Counted from the stretch's first letter, positions 11,165-23,580 are shown. The stretch: 64,000 nt of DNA from Carnegiea gigantea (GCA_029747015.1 JAKOGI010000368.1:231501-295500), one strand, 5' to 3'. The notes: generated from the letters alone by a model not told the origin. Made by a program: numbers and translations.

Positions 11165-11650
11165 TGCAAGGATCAACTTCTTTGAGGAGAAGTATGAATA
11201 AGAAACTGTCATGTGCCCAAGGTGCAATGTTCAAGGAATGGGAAAGGTGTCACAGTTAAGCCAAAACCCAGGTAGAGCGTATGTTAAGTGTTTGAGAGGC
11301 AATAAGTTTTTAGGTTGGGTTGATGAAGAAAACCTAAATATGGAAAGAAGATTATTAAGTGAGATTGAGGCAGTGAAGCATGAGCTAAAGGAGTTAAAGA
11401 TGATGTTCAAAATACTAGAGAAAGGGTAGAGCATCCTAGTTATGTTAGAGATTGGTATAATTGTATTGCTTGCACTTGTATTAATATTATAATTTGTTGT
11501 AGGTGTGATGGTGAACTTGGATATGGAAGGTGGTTTTATGCAAGGTTGGTTGTTATCCTGGACTTTAGGGACTTGTGTTTGTTTAGATATTGTATGTGGC
11601 AAATTGTAATGCCTGTTGTGGGTGTAATGCTTTTTGAGATTCATTAGGAA
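11165..11650 (+). CDS. GRF-type zinc-finger small protein in the MULE (At4g04775-like), damaged
   Basis: The frame from 11211 to 11429 contains CPRCNVQGMGK, then NPGRAYVKC and FLGWVDEEN. This is the C-x2-C, NPGR-aromatic-x-C and W-x-D pattern of GRF zinc fingers. A Glu/Leu/Lys-rich coiled coil follows (EIEAVKHELKELKMM). In plant GRF proteins of this size a hydrophobic C-terminal segment often comes next, and 11440-11640 encodes hydrophobic sequence after a stop. Upstream, an ATG near 11165 opens a Ser/Arg-rich leader that joins the finger only through a 1-nt frame change near 11210. It is convergent with the transposase and lies near the opposite TIR, the position of the second gene in two-gene Mutator elements. 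GRF fingers bind single-stranded nucleic acid in other proteins; the role here is unknown. Confidence 0.55.
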
Positions 11651-12038
11651 GAAGCAATATTTAATATGCTAAATACGAAGCATGTAAATGCATGTTTGAA
11701 CTGAGTTTGAAACCTGGTTACATATAAATCTTGTTAAGTTGCACTTTAAATCTAAGAAAATCTTCTGTGCATCCATACATGTACTTGTCATACACAAAAT
11801 GTTATGCTGATCCATGTACTAACATCCATCTGAAATAAAATTAATTATAACATTATCTAGATACAACCACCAAAATGATTACAACTGCAACTAGCTTATG
11901 CAACAAGTTGAAGCTGAAGCTAACAAAATATAACAAATGTGAATTAAATAGCTTGGCTAGACTGAGTTGGAACCCTTGATACTGTAGCTACTGAGATAGA
12001 AGCTTGGCTGACTTTTTGGATCTTTTTTGGCCTGCTAA

Positions 12039-12599
12039 CTAGATTGTTAGTCTTCTGTCGAGGCTTTTTCTTATATTTAAGTTTACCATTTTATCCCTTG
12101 GCTTCCAACATATTAGGTTGTTATGACCTATTTGCTTGCCCTTCTTGCCCCTTTCAGTGCCATTCAAATGTATGGAAGACATTTGTTGAGGGATGGAAAG
12201 TTTGCTTTTCTTTCTTTTGTGCTTCTCTGGCATTCCCCTTTTCCTAAGTTCAAAAGGGGGATCCAAAGTAGGCAATGTACACTCCCCCCAAAAGCATGAG
12301 TCAGGAATGGGGTGTACTATGCCATCATAAAGATTCACATACCTCTCAACATGAAACCAATCACAACAATAATCAACTAGCTCATGATTTAGGCTAAGAA
12401 TGCACCTAGCAACATACTTACAGGGTAAGCCACTAAATTGCCACCTTTGACAATCACAATACTGGTCCCCCAACTTCACAGTGAAATTTGTGGATCCCTC
12501 TCTAGCATCAGACTCCCCCCTCCTAGCTGGCACTAAGTTACTACAGTTTCTGAACTCTAACTTAAGTTGTTTAAGGTTTTTCTCTACAAATGGTGTCAC
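12039..12599 (-). pseudogene. MULE transposase, SWIM zinc-finger end
   Basis: An open minus-strand stretch of about 186 codons with CDCQRWQFSGLPCKYVARCI, the C-x-C...C-x-H SWIM pattern of MURA transposases. The usual His after the third Cys is Tyr, which should disrupt zinc binding. WFHVERYVNLY and a basic Lys/Arg-rich tail (KHKRKKSKL) follow, as in the C-terminal part of plant MULE transposases. It belongs with the DDE relic at 13141-13400, separated by stops and degraded sequence. It is part of the DNA-cutting transposase of the element; this copy is dead. Confidence 0.8.
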
Positions 12600-13140
12600 T
12601 TTACCATCCCATCAGCTGACATCTAAAACCTCTTCAAATCTAGCCCCGATAAAGCTTTCTAATCTCTTCTAATATAGTGTAGGTTGGCTATCTCTTATGC
12701 TTCACAATTACATTATTCAAACTCTTAACGAAGTTATTTGTGTTGTCATCTAGCTTAAGTGTCTGATAAAACTTAAACCTTGCCCATTGTTCCAAGGGCT
12801 CATTGTCTCTTAACAAATGAAAAATAGAAATGTCCTTTTCCTTAATTTTCTCCATTATCTTTTTTAAAATAAATTCTGGGTATGCATTGGCAGCAATATA
12901 AAAGAAGCAACGAAATCATGCACCTTCACCATTTTAAGGGGAAGGGAATAAAAGATATGTTAGTATTTACCGCAGAAACCAAAGCCAAATACTGAAAGCT
13001 TTGATTATATGTTGAATATGCACCTACCAGGGTAGTTTGAGGCAAAGCTTTTATAGAAATGGAGGACACATATCCTTCTTGAAGCTTAGGGCATGACATT
13101 CTTTAATGCTTTGATTATGCTCTGCATCATAAATAACAAA

Positions 13141-13400
13141 TTAAGTAAGTAACTGAGAATCACAAAAATTAAAAAAAGTGCAGGGATCTAAGTTTACCTT
13201 GTGCCTGTCAGACAGGATTGTATACTTAGAAGTGTTTTCCCATGCATCTAGTGCAGTTGCTAGTCCATGAAGAAAAAAGCTCCACTCATCTTCGTCTTCT
13301 TGGGGTGCAACTCCATAAGCTAAGGAATACTGCCTATTGTTGCCATCTAACCCCATGACAATGATGAGGATACCTTTATATGGCCCTTTCAAGTAAAGGC
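13141..13400 (-). pseudogene. MULE transposase, catalytic DDE core fragment
   Basis: The minus strand reads MKGPYKGILIIVMGLDGNNR followed by YSLAYGVAPQEDEDEWSFFL and ILSDRHK. This is the classic MULE transposase order: a K-G-x-Y-x-G start, GxDGNN with a catalytic Asp, a Trp-containing helix, and SDRxKG. Here the SDRHK runs into non-homologous sequence and a stop. It lies in frame-broken continuity between the N-terminal pieces (15560-14003) and the SWIM end (12599-12039). Confidence 0.82.
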
Positions 13401-14002
13401 ATCAATGCCAATGAATGGTCTACAGTGCTATTTGAAAGCACCAATGGCTGACTCTATATAAATCTAACACCTCTTAAAAGATGGATTCTTACCAGAGTCC
13501 TCATCCTTCCAGTTGATAGAACATAGAGTCAGGGTTTCTTTCTTTAAACACATTCATGTACTGATACAGTACCTTATACCCTTCGTCATATCTGGCTTCA
13601 ACCATATCTTTCATTAATTTTCTCGCCCTCCAGCGAGTGTAATCAAGAATTGCCATCCCAAATCTCCTCGTTAGAATTTTCTATGTTGTCTCCTTATCCA
13701 TATTGGATTGTCTTTGAAGTCATCCAGCAGTCTAGATGCAACCCATCTGGATGAGGCATGCTTATTAAACTGTGCATTAGAACACTTGTGACTCTCAATC
13801 AATGACCTAATCATCCAAGTACACTTATCAACAAACACATCTGTATAGATTTTGAATGGACAGTTATTGTTGATACACTTTTGTTTATATCTGCATCTAG
13901 TACTCTTGATTTTCCTTAAAGTAATACTATGCTAAACATAGTAATTCTTCATCACATTCAACAACTCCTCGTTAGTTGTGAAGATATCACTAACAATTAA
14001 GC

Positions 14003-15560
14003 TCACCTTCCCATCCTTATTTCTAGTGCACAGCTTGCTTTGCCTGGATACCTTAGCCATTTTTTGACAATTAGGATGTTCTCACCAACATCATCATTAA
14101 TATGAACATGTCCTAAGGTCATGTGCAACTGTATGTCAATCCCTAAGCCAATATCATCTAATGACTCATTTTCCAGCTCCAAATCATCCTTCTCATCCAA
14201 TGAGAAGCTCTCAGACTCCTCAAACTCATATGATTGACACTCCCTAAAGTCACTATCCTCACTATTATCATAGTCACTCTCTTCATCATCTGCTGCCCCA
14301 AATTCTCTTTCACTTCACTATCAAACACATCAATCTTTGCTATTTGTGGTTAGTATAATGAGTACATATCAAAATCATGTAGGCCTAATAAATCAACCAT
14401 CACCATCCCCAAATTAAAGTCTTCCCTTGGTTCTGAAGTATCCTTAGTTGTATCTTTCCTTTTTGAAGGGCTAGGGGTAGCTTGCAAGCTAGTCAAAGGC
14501 CTTCTAGGGTTGCAGATTTGCTGGGAAGGGCTTTTCTGTGCAACTACTATTTAGGAGGGACTTTTGTGCAAGTGTAGAAGTTGGAGAATTAGGGGTTATG
14601 GGGATAGTTTGAGATCTAGTAAGGGACCTTCTAGGGCTGTAGATTTACTGGGAGGGGCTGTTTTTTGTAGGTACATGTTAGGAAGGGCTGCTTACAAGGG
14701 ATGGAGTTAGAGAATCAGGGTTTTGATGGGTACTTTAAGATCTAGTCGAAGGCCTTCTGGGCCTATTAAGAGAAGCTACAGCTTGGGAGGTCATAGAGGT
14801 AATAGGTTGGGAAGCCATAGGTCAAGAGGACATTTTCTAAGAAGGTGAGGCTGGGCCTTTTATGGTACGAGCTGAGTTTGGTGAAGGAGTGACTTTCAAG
14901 AAATAAGAGCTTTTAGAACTTGTTGAATTATAGTGCAGGCCCTCATCAACTTGTAATGGTATTATAGAATGTTGTACTGCCCTTAGTATGAATCTCCTAA
15001 TTAGCAACTTCTTAGGTCTACTTACAGCGGTTCAAGATACCTTGGGTTAGGTTTTTGAAGAGTTTCCACTAAGAACCACATTCTCAGTAGAAGGGGAAAC
15101 TATTAAATCGTCAGCCCATGTCCCAGCTTCACTAAGTGTAGGCTCAGTGTTATGTTGGGCTTGGGCTTGGGGTTGGGGTTGGGTTTGGGTTACGTTTAGT
15201 CTTAGGCTCTCTGGTTGACTTCATCTAACTTATCCAAACTTTCAACTAGCTTATGCAAACTATTTGCCTCAGTGAGCTCTATAATGTATAAAGGGATGGC
15301 AATATTCTTTTTCATTTTCTCCTAGTGACTAGCTAACATAATATAGTCACCATCTGTGCTAAGTAGCCAGCTCTGGTTTTCTCTGCTAGGAGGATACCAT
15401 CTAGAACCAAGAAACTTAGGCAACTTGACTGCATTTTCCCTAGTTGAAGACGTCATATCCCTAAACATGTCAATACTTCGATACTTATCAATATTAATAT
15501 CCCGGAGTGAAATCATTATGTCCTTATACCTAACTACCAAACATCTACCACCCTGTTAAG
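14003..15560 (-). pseudogene. MULE transposase, N-terminal region remnants
   Basis: Minus-strand open pieces at 15540-15322 (ends with SRENQSWLLSTDGDYIMLAS) and 14200-14003 (acidic, DEKDDLELENESLDDIG), with Pro/Thr/Ser-rich and Asp/Glu-rich sequence between. This matches the usual build of plant MURA proteins: a folded N-terminal part, an acidic low-complexity linker, then the transposase. Multiple stops. The run near 15160-15195 that looks telomere-like on the plus strand encodes Pro-Thr-Ser repeats here. Confidence 0.55.
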
Positions 15561-16222
15561 CAAATGGTAACTTGCTATAATCATGTCAGCTACACTAAAC
15601 CACCACACAATTAACCATAACAACTCATTTAAATATAGAACATGCAATTCAACATCACCCATCACAACCACAGACTGATTAAATGCCTATCCATTACATA
15701 TTCAACACAGTCATTGAGTTAATTAGCTTAAACAAAGCCCTAACTTGTCAATTAGGTTTTTTATGACCAACGCATTTCATAACCCCTAACCTAATAAACC
15801 CAACAAACCAATAAAAATTCTCATTACATGGCTTACAATTACATAATCAACCCACATTAACCGTAGCAACAAAAATGAAACCAAGTATTTGTCAGATAAT
15901 CATAGCAACAAAACCATCAAATTACAATAAAATTAGGGTTTTAAACACTACTTACCATTGCAGAAACCTTTGATTTCACTTAGCTTCCAGCTGCAGATTA
16001 TAGAACTCTTCACTTGCTCTTCTTTGTTGAATGGTGGTCTTTAGATTTCCAATTTGGGTTTTCCAATTTGAAGGGGAGATAATGTTTGGAGTTGAAGCAG
16101 AGAGAGAGGGGGGGAGAGAGAGAGGGGATGAATTTATTTTGATGGCCTTTAGAATTCTAGTATGGGTTAATTAAACACTTGCCTACACTTTGCGAGTTTT
16201 GATAAGGGCATTTGTATCATAC

Positions 16223-16374
16223 AATAAAAGCTCATCGACATTTACACATTTGTCACCAAAAAGTACCCTTTTAATAATTATCTAATAATACTGTGAATCT
16301 CATAATACATTCTAATAACATGGTCTTTTAAAAATTATTTCTGCAAAAAGTGGAGCACCTAAGAGCAGTTTTTT
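16223..16374 (-). repeat. Right TIR of the MULE
   Basis: The reverse complement starts aaaaaactgctcttaggtgc and carries the same internal blocks as the left end (agataattattaaaagggta, gatgagctttt). I estimate more than 75 percent identity by eye. Confidence 0.82.
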
Positions 16375-16742
16375 GATTGGATATTGTTTGAATTTTTTGC
16401 ATTGGAGTAGGACTTTCAAACATTTATACTTCTATTAGTGTTATCTCAGCCTTTGGATCGATAGGATTATCTAATTGGTAGATTATTTTTTAAGATATTA
16501 TTAGTGGGTGACCTCTTCTTTTCATATCCATTCCAATTGTTTTTATCTTAAAGATAGGAAGTTTTTGGCAAATTCATCTTTTAGACTCACATAATGTTTA
16601 GGTCGGCAATTGAATCCTACCAATCCATTACATTTGGTCTTAATCCCTATGATAAGTTGATTATTAAATTTGATATGTGTGATGTCACAGAGCAAAGCAT
16701 AAAGATCAGTATCTTTGCTATAATATTGTAATGGTGTAATTT
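16375..16742 (-). pseudogene. Viral movement-protein-like core fragment
   Basis: The minus strand is open for over 60 codons immediately after the LTR insertion site. Landmarks are TPLQYYSKDTDLYALLCDI and LIIGIKTKCNGLVGFNCRPK, then a stop near 16545. The hydrophobic beta-strand pattern and position match the core of caulimovirid movement proteins, which open plasmodesmata for cell-to-cell spread. Its start lies across the LTR element (near 23866-24100) and its end across the MULE (10567 downward). The family call is from pattern and not from an alignment. Confidence 0.55.
16738..16742. other. Target-site duplication AATTT (left)
   Basis: AATTT directly before the TG terminus at 16743, repeated exactly at 23861-23865. 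Confidence 0.88.
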
Positions 16743-18430
16743 TGTAACACCCCCAGTCCCTAAGGCCAGGAGCGTTACGTTTTCTTACTTCCTACTTAAC
16801 TTCTGGGGTGAAACGGACAGAGTTTTCTCTGAAAACTGACAATTTTAAGGCTAAAAGCCTTACAATAAATCCCTGCAATTAACGGAAGCGTAAAACATTC
16901 TAAAATAAGCTCAACAGCTACACACCGGAGTTCATAACTCAACGAGCAACTCGCTTGGAGTACATCAAGCAATATAGTTCATTAATACAGGAGAAGTGAA
17001 AGATACAACGCAACGGTTTACACAATTGGAGTACTAGGGTTTACATCCCAAAACGTAACTGATTTCAACAAAAATGACAACTGATAAATTAGATGGTTGG
17101 CTCACATGGCCATACAGAATGATTCCTAAACCGAATGCACTACATGAACTAGAATACCTCTTTACAAACGTTTATAATTCTAGGAATACATTACATGACT
17201 TCATTAGACCCCCTTCACATGGGTACACATGACACCTTGCATGCAAGGATAAACTCTATCTTGGCATAAGTGACTTGGCTTCTACTTGTCATAATGCAAA
17301 CCTGGGGAAAAAGTGAAAATAGTAATGGGATGAGCAACCACATGCTCAGTGAGTATTCTCCGACTCCTTAAAACCAAAACCATTGCAGACAGTAATATCT
17401 TTAATGATCACATATCACGTATTCATACTTTACTATCATATTAGGCTATCATGGTCGCCAAGGAAGGATCGCTATCCATAAACCTCATTCTAACCACTCC
17501 AACCCATTTTCAGGTCCCTGAATGGCTAAATTCCTTTACTAACAAGCAGTTAAACACATAAGCAAGCAATAAGGCCAAGCACATAACTTTCTTTCATAGG
17601 TTATATGATATAATTCGTGATTTATGCTTTATCTAGCTAATTCACTTATACGGGATGCTTAAACACATGAAGTGGAGATTACGCAAGGAGCTTTCTTTAG
17701 CTAAACATGCACATTCAAACTCATATGTTTGATGCATTACAAGGATATGGCCATGTTGTACTTGAAATTTCATTCATACTACACTTAGAATCTTAATCAC
17801 ATGATATGCACAAAAATCCTTCTTTCTTTTTTCGAAAACACTTTACTTAGCCTCTTTAGGCTCATAAAAACTCTTTTCTTAGCCTCTTGAGGCTCATAAA
17901 GCTCTTTTCTTAGCCTCTTTGAGGCTCATATTCTTAAAAGAATCTCTTTTGTATTGGTCCTATAATGACCCTTAAAAACTTTCTTTCTAAAATACTTAAA
18001 AAGGCGAAACACCGACTACTTTTCTTACTTATTAGGAAAATACTCTGGGCATATGATCATCAGAATGTGCTGGTTAGGTGAGATATATTCTCAACCTTTA
18101 GTGAGACTATCGGTCACACTAAGCTCTTACTCCCGGGATGGGAACTAACTTTTGGGCCTTAACCCTCGTCAGGGCCTCTAGGACTTCCCAGTACTAGGAT
18201 TACTCCCTAGGTTAGGGATTCCCCTATTCAAATAGGTTCACTGCCATCTTATTATCCCTAAGCACATTATCTTAGCCAATTTAAAGCGTATGACCATAAC
18301 GGCTAATAAGTTTACCGCCTCTCAAGCGAAATCCTTTTTCATACAACATACTCTCTTTTTATTTAAATTCCTTAGGGATTCCCACGTTCTAGCGAGTTCA
18401 CTCCCAAAACTGTATTTGCATAGTTAAAAT
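16743..18430 (-). repeat. 3-prime LTR, truncated (last 1.69 kb)
   Basis: Collinear with 19380-21067. Both begin (plus strand) tgtaacacccccag-ccctaaggccagga, and similarity ends near the ttaaaatag motif at about 18430 and 21067. Many substitutions separate the copies, so the insertion is not recent. Confidence 0.85.
17820..17945. repeat. Short tandem stem-loop repeats in the LTR
   Basis: Three near-identical units of about 35 bp built on the palindrome AGCCTC-n-GAGGCT followed by cataaa and actcttttctt. The same triplet occurs in the other LTR at about 20475-20575, so it belongs to the LTR. Confidence 0.65.
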
Positions 18431-19379
18431 ATAGCCAGGACACTACCAATTTCATATAGGACATCAAGATCATTGTACAGATGGCAACAAGCATCGAGCT
18501 AGACAATGAGGACAATTTTCATGCAATGGTCAAGAGAAATGCACTACTATTGCTTAATTTCTATCCAAGCATATCGAAATCTTATTTAATTTCTTACAAT
18601 TCCAAATTCACATATAGGGGGTATCACCTAGTGAGATTTTCGATCATAGAAAGCTGCCTCCAATCACTTGCAACAAATCATCATTAAAACAGCCGATAAT
18701 GCATACACCTTGGCAGGTGGATACTCAAAATCATTTGATTACACACAGAGAGTTAACCTCGTAGGGTTAACCCAAGCATTATTGCAAAGCAAATGCGAGC
18801 CTTCAGTTGAAACAATAAGACCCAACCAAACAATTAGAAAGGTTTCTAATGCGAAGGCACAACCCTAACTCACTAATCGGAAGACTCTAACTTTTAAGGT
18901 CCTTAGGTTTTCAAAAGAAGATAGTTTAACTGCTTCTGGCTCTCTCTCTACCAACCTTTGAGTACGTCTGCTCACTTCATTATGGAGCCCGAGGAGCAAA
19001 TCGTACTTTAGGGGTAAATATGAGCCTAGAGTTAAGACTTTTTCAATCATTGAATTCAAATCATATGTTCGTTAAACTTTCGATTAAAATGACCACGGTG
19101 CACACACATAACAATGTTGACTGAGCTAACACTTAGCTCATCTACGAGAATGCAAGTGATTCGGCTTATATTATTAGCAATTCGTTCATCCACTCGATTA
19201 GTGAGCTCACTCAAGCCGCACCTAACTAGCTAAACATGCTAACATTCATATAAAACTCACATTTGCACACCAAAGCAAGCATATATCGCATTATTATGAA
19301 CGCATCCCTAGATAACTAAATGAAATACAAGACACAGGTCATGGCCTGTGGTTGCAGGACCTTGCTCTGATACCATCAA
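18431..19379 (-). other. Internal remnant of the deleted LTR element, with PBS
   Basis: About 0.93 kb between the truncated and the full LTR. On the minus strand it begins, 4 bp after the 5-prime LTR, with TGGTATCAGAGC (19375-19364), a primer-binding site complementary to initiator tRNA-Met. The remainder has only short open frames (such as 18481-18868) with no recognisable gag or pol motif, and is probably untranslated leader. Confidence 0.75.
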
Positions 19380-21599
19380 TGTAACACCCCCAGCCCCTAA
19401 GGCCAGGAGAGTTACGTTTCTTACTTCTTACTTAACTTCTAGGGCAAAGCGGATAGAGTTTCCCCTAAAAACGGATTATTTCCAGGCTAAAAGTCTTATA
19501 ATAAACCCCTGCAATCAACGGAGGCGTAAAACATTCTAAAATAAGCTCAACGGCTACACGCTAGAGTTCATAACTCAATGAGCAACTCGTTCAGAGTATA
19601 TCAAATAATATAGTTCATTAACACAGGAGAAGTGAAAGATACAATTCAACAATTCATACAACCGGAGTGCTAGGTTTACATCATAAAACATAACTGATCT
19701 TAGCAAAAAGGACAACTGAAAAATTAGATGGTTAGCTCATATGGCCATACAGAGGGATTCCTAAACCGAATGCACTACATGAACTAGAATACCTATTTAC
19801 AAACATTTATAATTCTAGGAATACATTACATGACTTCGTTAAACATGTAAGACCCCCTTCAAATTGGCACACATGATACCTTGCAAGCAAGGATAAATTT
19901 CATCTTGGTATAAGTGACTTGGCTTCTACTTATCATAATGTAAACTTGGGGAAAAAAGAGAAAAGAGTAATGGAATGAGCAACCACACGTTCAGTGAGTA
20001 TTCCCCGACTCCTTAAAATCAAAACCGTTGTGGGTAGTAATATCTTTAATAGTCACATATCATGTATTCATACCTTATTATCATATTAGGATATCATGGT
20101 CCCCAAGGAAGGATCACTATCCATAAACCTCATTCTAACCACTCAAACCCATTTTCAGGTCCCTGAATGACTAAATTCCTTCACTAACAAGCAGTCGAAT
20201 ACATAAGCAAGCAACAAGGCTAAGCACAGAACTTTCTTTCATAGGTTATGTGATATAATTCGTGATTTATGTTTTATCTATCTAATTCACTCATACGAGA
20301 TGCTTAAACACATGAAGTAGAGGTTATGGAAGGAGCTTTCTTTAGCTAAACATGCACATTCAAACTCATATGTTCGATGCATTACAAGGATATGGCCATT
20401 ATGTACTTGAAAATTCATTCCTACTGTACTTAGAATCTTAATCACATGATATGCACAAAAAGAAGGAAAACACTTTACTTAGCCTCTTTAGGCTCATAAA
20501 AACTCTTTTCTTAACCTCTTGAGGCTCATAAAGCTCTTTTTTTAGCCTCTTTAAGGCTCATATTCTTAAAAGAATCTCTTTCGTATTGGTCCTATAATGA
20601 CTCTTAAAAACTTTCTTTTTGAAATACTTAAAAAAGCAAAACGCCGACTACTTTTCTTACTTATTAGGAAAATACTCTGGGTATAAGATCATCAGAATGT
20701 GCTGGTTGGGTGAGATCTATTCTCAACCCCTAGTGAGACTATCACTCACGCTAAGCTCTTACTCCCGAGATGGCAATTAACTTTTAGACCTTAACCCTCG
20801 TCAGGGTCTCTAGGGCTTCCCACTACCGGGATTACTCCCTAGGCTAGGGATTCCCCCGTTCAAGCAGGTTCACTCCATCTTATTGTCCCTAAGCACATTA
20901 TCTTAGCCAATTTAAAGCGTATGGCCATAACAACTAATAAGTTTGCTGCCTCTCACAGCGAAATCCTTTTTCATACGATGCACTCTCTTTTTTTTTAATT
21001 TCCTTATGAATTCCCCCGTTCTAATGAGTTCACTCCCAAAACTATATTCGTGTGGTTAAAATAGGCCATCGATTGCTAATAGTTATGGGTACTATAAGTT
21101 AGAACCATGAGAACTTTCTTTTTCAAACTCATCCTCACTCGCAAGGTGAAACTTAATAATATAAAAGGAAGGGAGTTTACACGTAACACATTCAAACAAG
21201 TCATAAACAACTTAGCAGAATAAGCCACACATGGCCTCGCAATCCACGCGATTACAATTAATCACAACCTAAACTCCCTTCTCACACAGCACCGACCACA
21301 AAGAACCTCAAAACTCTCATTAGTTCATCCTCAAGCTATCTGACCACCAACTCGATTTTCAATTCCATAACCATAGCATATTATCATAAAAGTCAAATGA
21401 AATAGCTACATATAAACTTACCGAGCGAGCAGCAACCATTCATCGACACACCACGGCATATATCAACATATACATGCACATATATCTACATTGCATTGAC
21501 TCAAATGAAGTGCCTAATGAACTGAAATAAGTTAATAGAGTGTGAAACTAGCTTGCATTCATATTCCACAATTAGGAAGTAAGCATGCCAGGTTCAAGT

Positions 21600-22375
21600 C
21601 ATTTTCAAGCATAATTTCACTAACTTAACAAGCATTGATTCAAACATGCTTAGGCCGTTTTAGGAGCTACTTCTAAACATGATTTAGCTAACTTAACAGA
21701 CATCGATTCAAGGCATTCTTAGTTCTTTTCGAACTTGCTTTCGAGTACGAATCAACTGATTTAACAAGCATCGATTCAAAGCAATAAGCATGCCTAATTC
21801 GTGTCATTTTTAAAGTATAACTTAGTCGCATTAAGGCTTACGTATCTGTTTTAACTAACCAAGATTACTGTGTCGTTTTCAAGGTCATGTTAGGCATGAA
21901 TTAACCATATTAGCATGCATCGACTTAAGGCATTCTTATGTCATTTGAAAGGCCATTTTCAAACTTGAATCAACTAACTTGAGATGCATCGGTTCGAAGT
22001 ATTCTTACGTTGTTTCGAAGCTACTTTCAATCATGAATTAGTTAATTTAATGGGCATCGATTCAAAACGTTCTTAGGTTATCTCAAAGCCACTTATAAGC
22101 ATGGATTAACTAAACTAACATATATCGATTCGAAGCCACTTTCAAGCATTAATTAACTAAGCTAACATTTATCGATTCGAAGCATTATTAGGCTATTTCG
22201 AAGTTACTTTCAGGCATTAATTAACTAAACTTGACATGTATAGATTGGAAACATTCTTAGGTTCTGTTAAAGCCGATTTCCAGCACGAATTAACTAAATT
22301 AACATGCATTGAATTAAAGCGTGCTTAGGTCATTTCACTTGTAAACACGAACTAACCAAATTAGCATGCATAATC
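21600..22375. repeat. Degenerate ~70-bp tandem repeats inside the LTR
   Basis: At least nine units marked by gcatcgattc(a/g)aagc, a cttaggt-atttcgaagc segment and aagcatgaattaactaa. Starts fall near 21622, 21700, 21768, 21909, 21985, 22056, 22122, 22168, 22240 and 22307. Spacing is about 46-80 bp, one gap being a double unit. It lies in the LTR part lost from the truncated copy. Confidence 0.7.
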
Positions 22376-23440
22376 TAGGCCTGAATTCAATCAAACATGT
22401 TAAGCTATACATGCATGTATATTCAATGAAACTAACATAAATAATCACTTCACAATTTCGATCAGCCTAATCAACCTCAAACTAACATACATCTCATCTT
22501 AAGGGTTAAAACGTTTTGAAATTACTAATACTTAAGAGGCGAGAAACACCCATCTAGATTCCAAACTAGGAGTTCATTCGAAGGGCTTTGGGCATTGACC
22601 CTAGGTGCTTGCAAACTCCCATATTTGTCTCCTCGCTCCCTGACCACACGAACAAACCCAATCCACCCCTGACTCACGCGAAATCGGACCCCAATTCGAC
22701 CCATTTTGCAACCTAGTTCGAATCAGCCTTGCTCGATTTGATCCTAGCCCTCCTTCGATTATGCCTCATCGCCAGTGTCACACCCAACCGCCTCCTGGTC
22801 GCCTACCTCAGTCGCGACAGTCGCCGGCAATAGGTCGCGCTAGCCTCGAACCCTTTCCGCTCCCTCACTCTTTCACTTAATCTCCCTCTTCCTCTCTCTT
22901 TCTCGCTCAGTCGTGGCTGGGTCGGGCTCGTGGAGGAGGCGCAGGGCTAGCGTGCACACCGGGATGGCCCCACCGCCGCCGTTGTCGCCCCTCCTCCGCC
23001 TCTCTCTCTCCGCCTTCTTCTCTGTGCTGCTGGGGGGTCAGGGCTGGGGTTTTGGGAATTCCCCTTGCCTGCGTGATTTTGGTCCGAGAAAGGGGAGCCT
23101 CGACCCCCTTTTGTTCCTTTTTTTTCTTTTTCTTTTTTTTGTTGTTTTGGTCAATTGCTCAATCAACTAAAATCGCTAGTCTAATCTCTTACCTCTTATT
23201 CTAAACCCAATCGTTAATACAATTGCTTGTCGATCATTCGTTCCCAAATACATCAAGGTTCGATTTAATAACTAACGAAACGAATTCTAGGGTTGACAAC
23301 CTAATCGCATTCGGGTTCCTACTCGGTTTAGTACCCGTTAATAATCCTTATTAACGTTTACTAAAAATCATCATAACATTTTCGAACTCATAATAATATT
23401 AATAGCGAAAAGAATATTCTTTTAATAAAATTATTACTCA

Positions 23441-23580
23441 CATAACAACAACACCACCACCACCACCTCCCAGTGTGGGTCCCACTTTCATGGGGTCTGG
23501 GGAGATCCAGATGTAGGCAGCCTTACCCCTACCGATATCCCTACCCGTAGGGAGGCTGATTCCAAGAGACCCACAAAAAC
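23441..23580 (-). repeat. SINE/RTE-type 3-prime tail with TTG repeats
   Basis: On the plus strand an (ACA/ACC)n run is followed by cccagtgtgggtcccac and ggggtctgggga, then ccttacccctacc. Read on the minus strand this is the 3-prime end shared by plant TTG-tailed SINEs and RTE LINEs. Only the tail is recognisable. A shorter relative occurs at 50800-50866. Confidence 0.45.

Larger units (their letters stand above)
10568..16374 (-). mobile_element. Mutator-like element (MULE) inserted in the viral relic
   Basis: A 5.8-kb element bounded by inverted repeats of about 150 bp that can be followed almost base by base (10568-10716 against the reverse complement of 16223-16374). Inside on the minus strand are a broken MURA-type transposase with DDE and SWIM regions. 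On the plus strand, near the left end, is a small GRF-type zinc-finger ORF. Long TIRs plus this transposase define a MULE. No clean 9-bp target duplication is visible: candidate flanks gatcgaatt and gattggata share 6 of 9 bases, so the TSD has decayed or an end is slightly misplaced. Viral sequence lies on both sides. Confidence 0.85.

Noticed and set aside
11231..11644. 137-codon minus-strand frame in the MULE
   Set aside because: It is antisense to the GRF zinc-finger ORF and is Asn/Thr/Ser/Ile-rich without motifs.
15150..15195. Telomere-like gggtttgggttt run
   Set aside because: On the minus strand it encodes Pro/Thr/Ser repeats within the MULE transposase N-terminal region, and the units are irregular. 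Not a telomeric array.
22913..23170. 85-codon plus-strand open frame in GC-rich sequence
   Set aside because: It lies inside the long LTR, antisense to the element, has a low-complexity Arg/Pro/Phe composition and no known domain.
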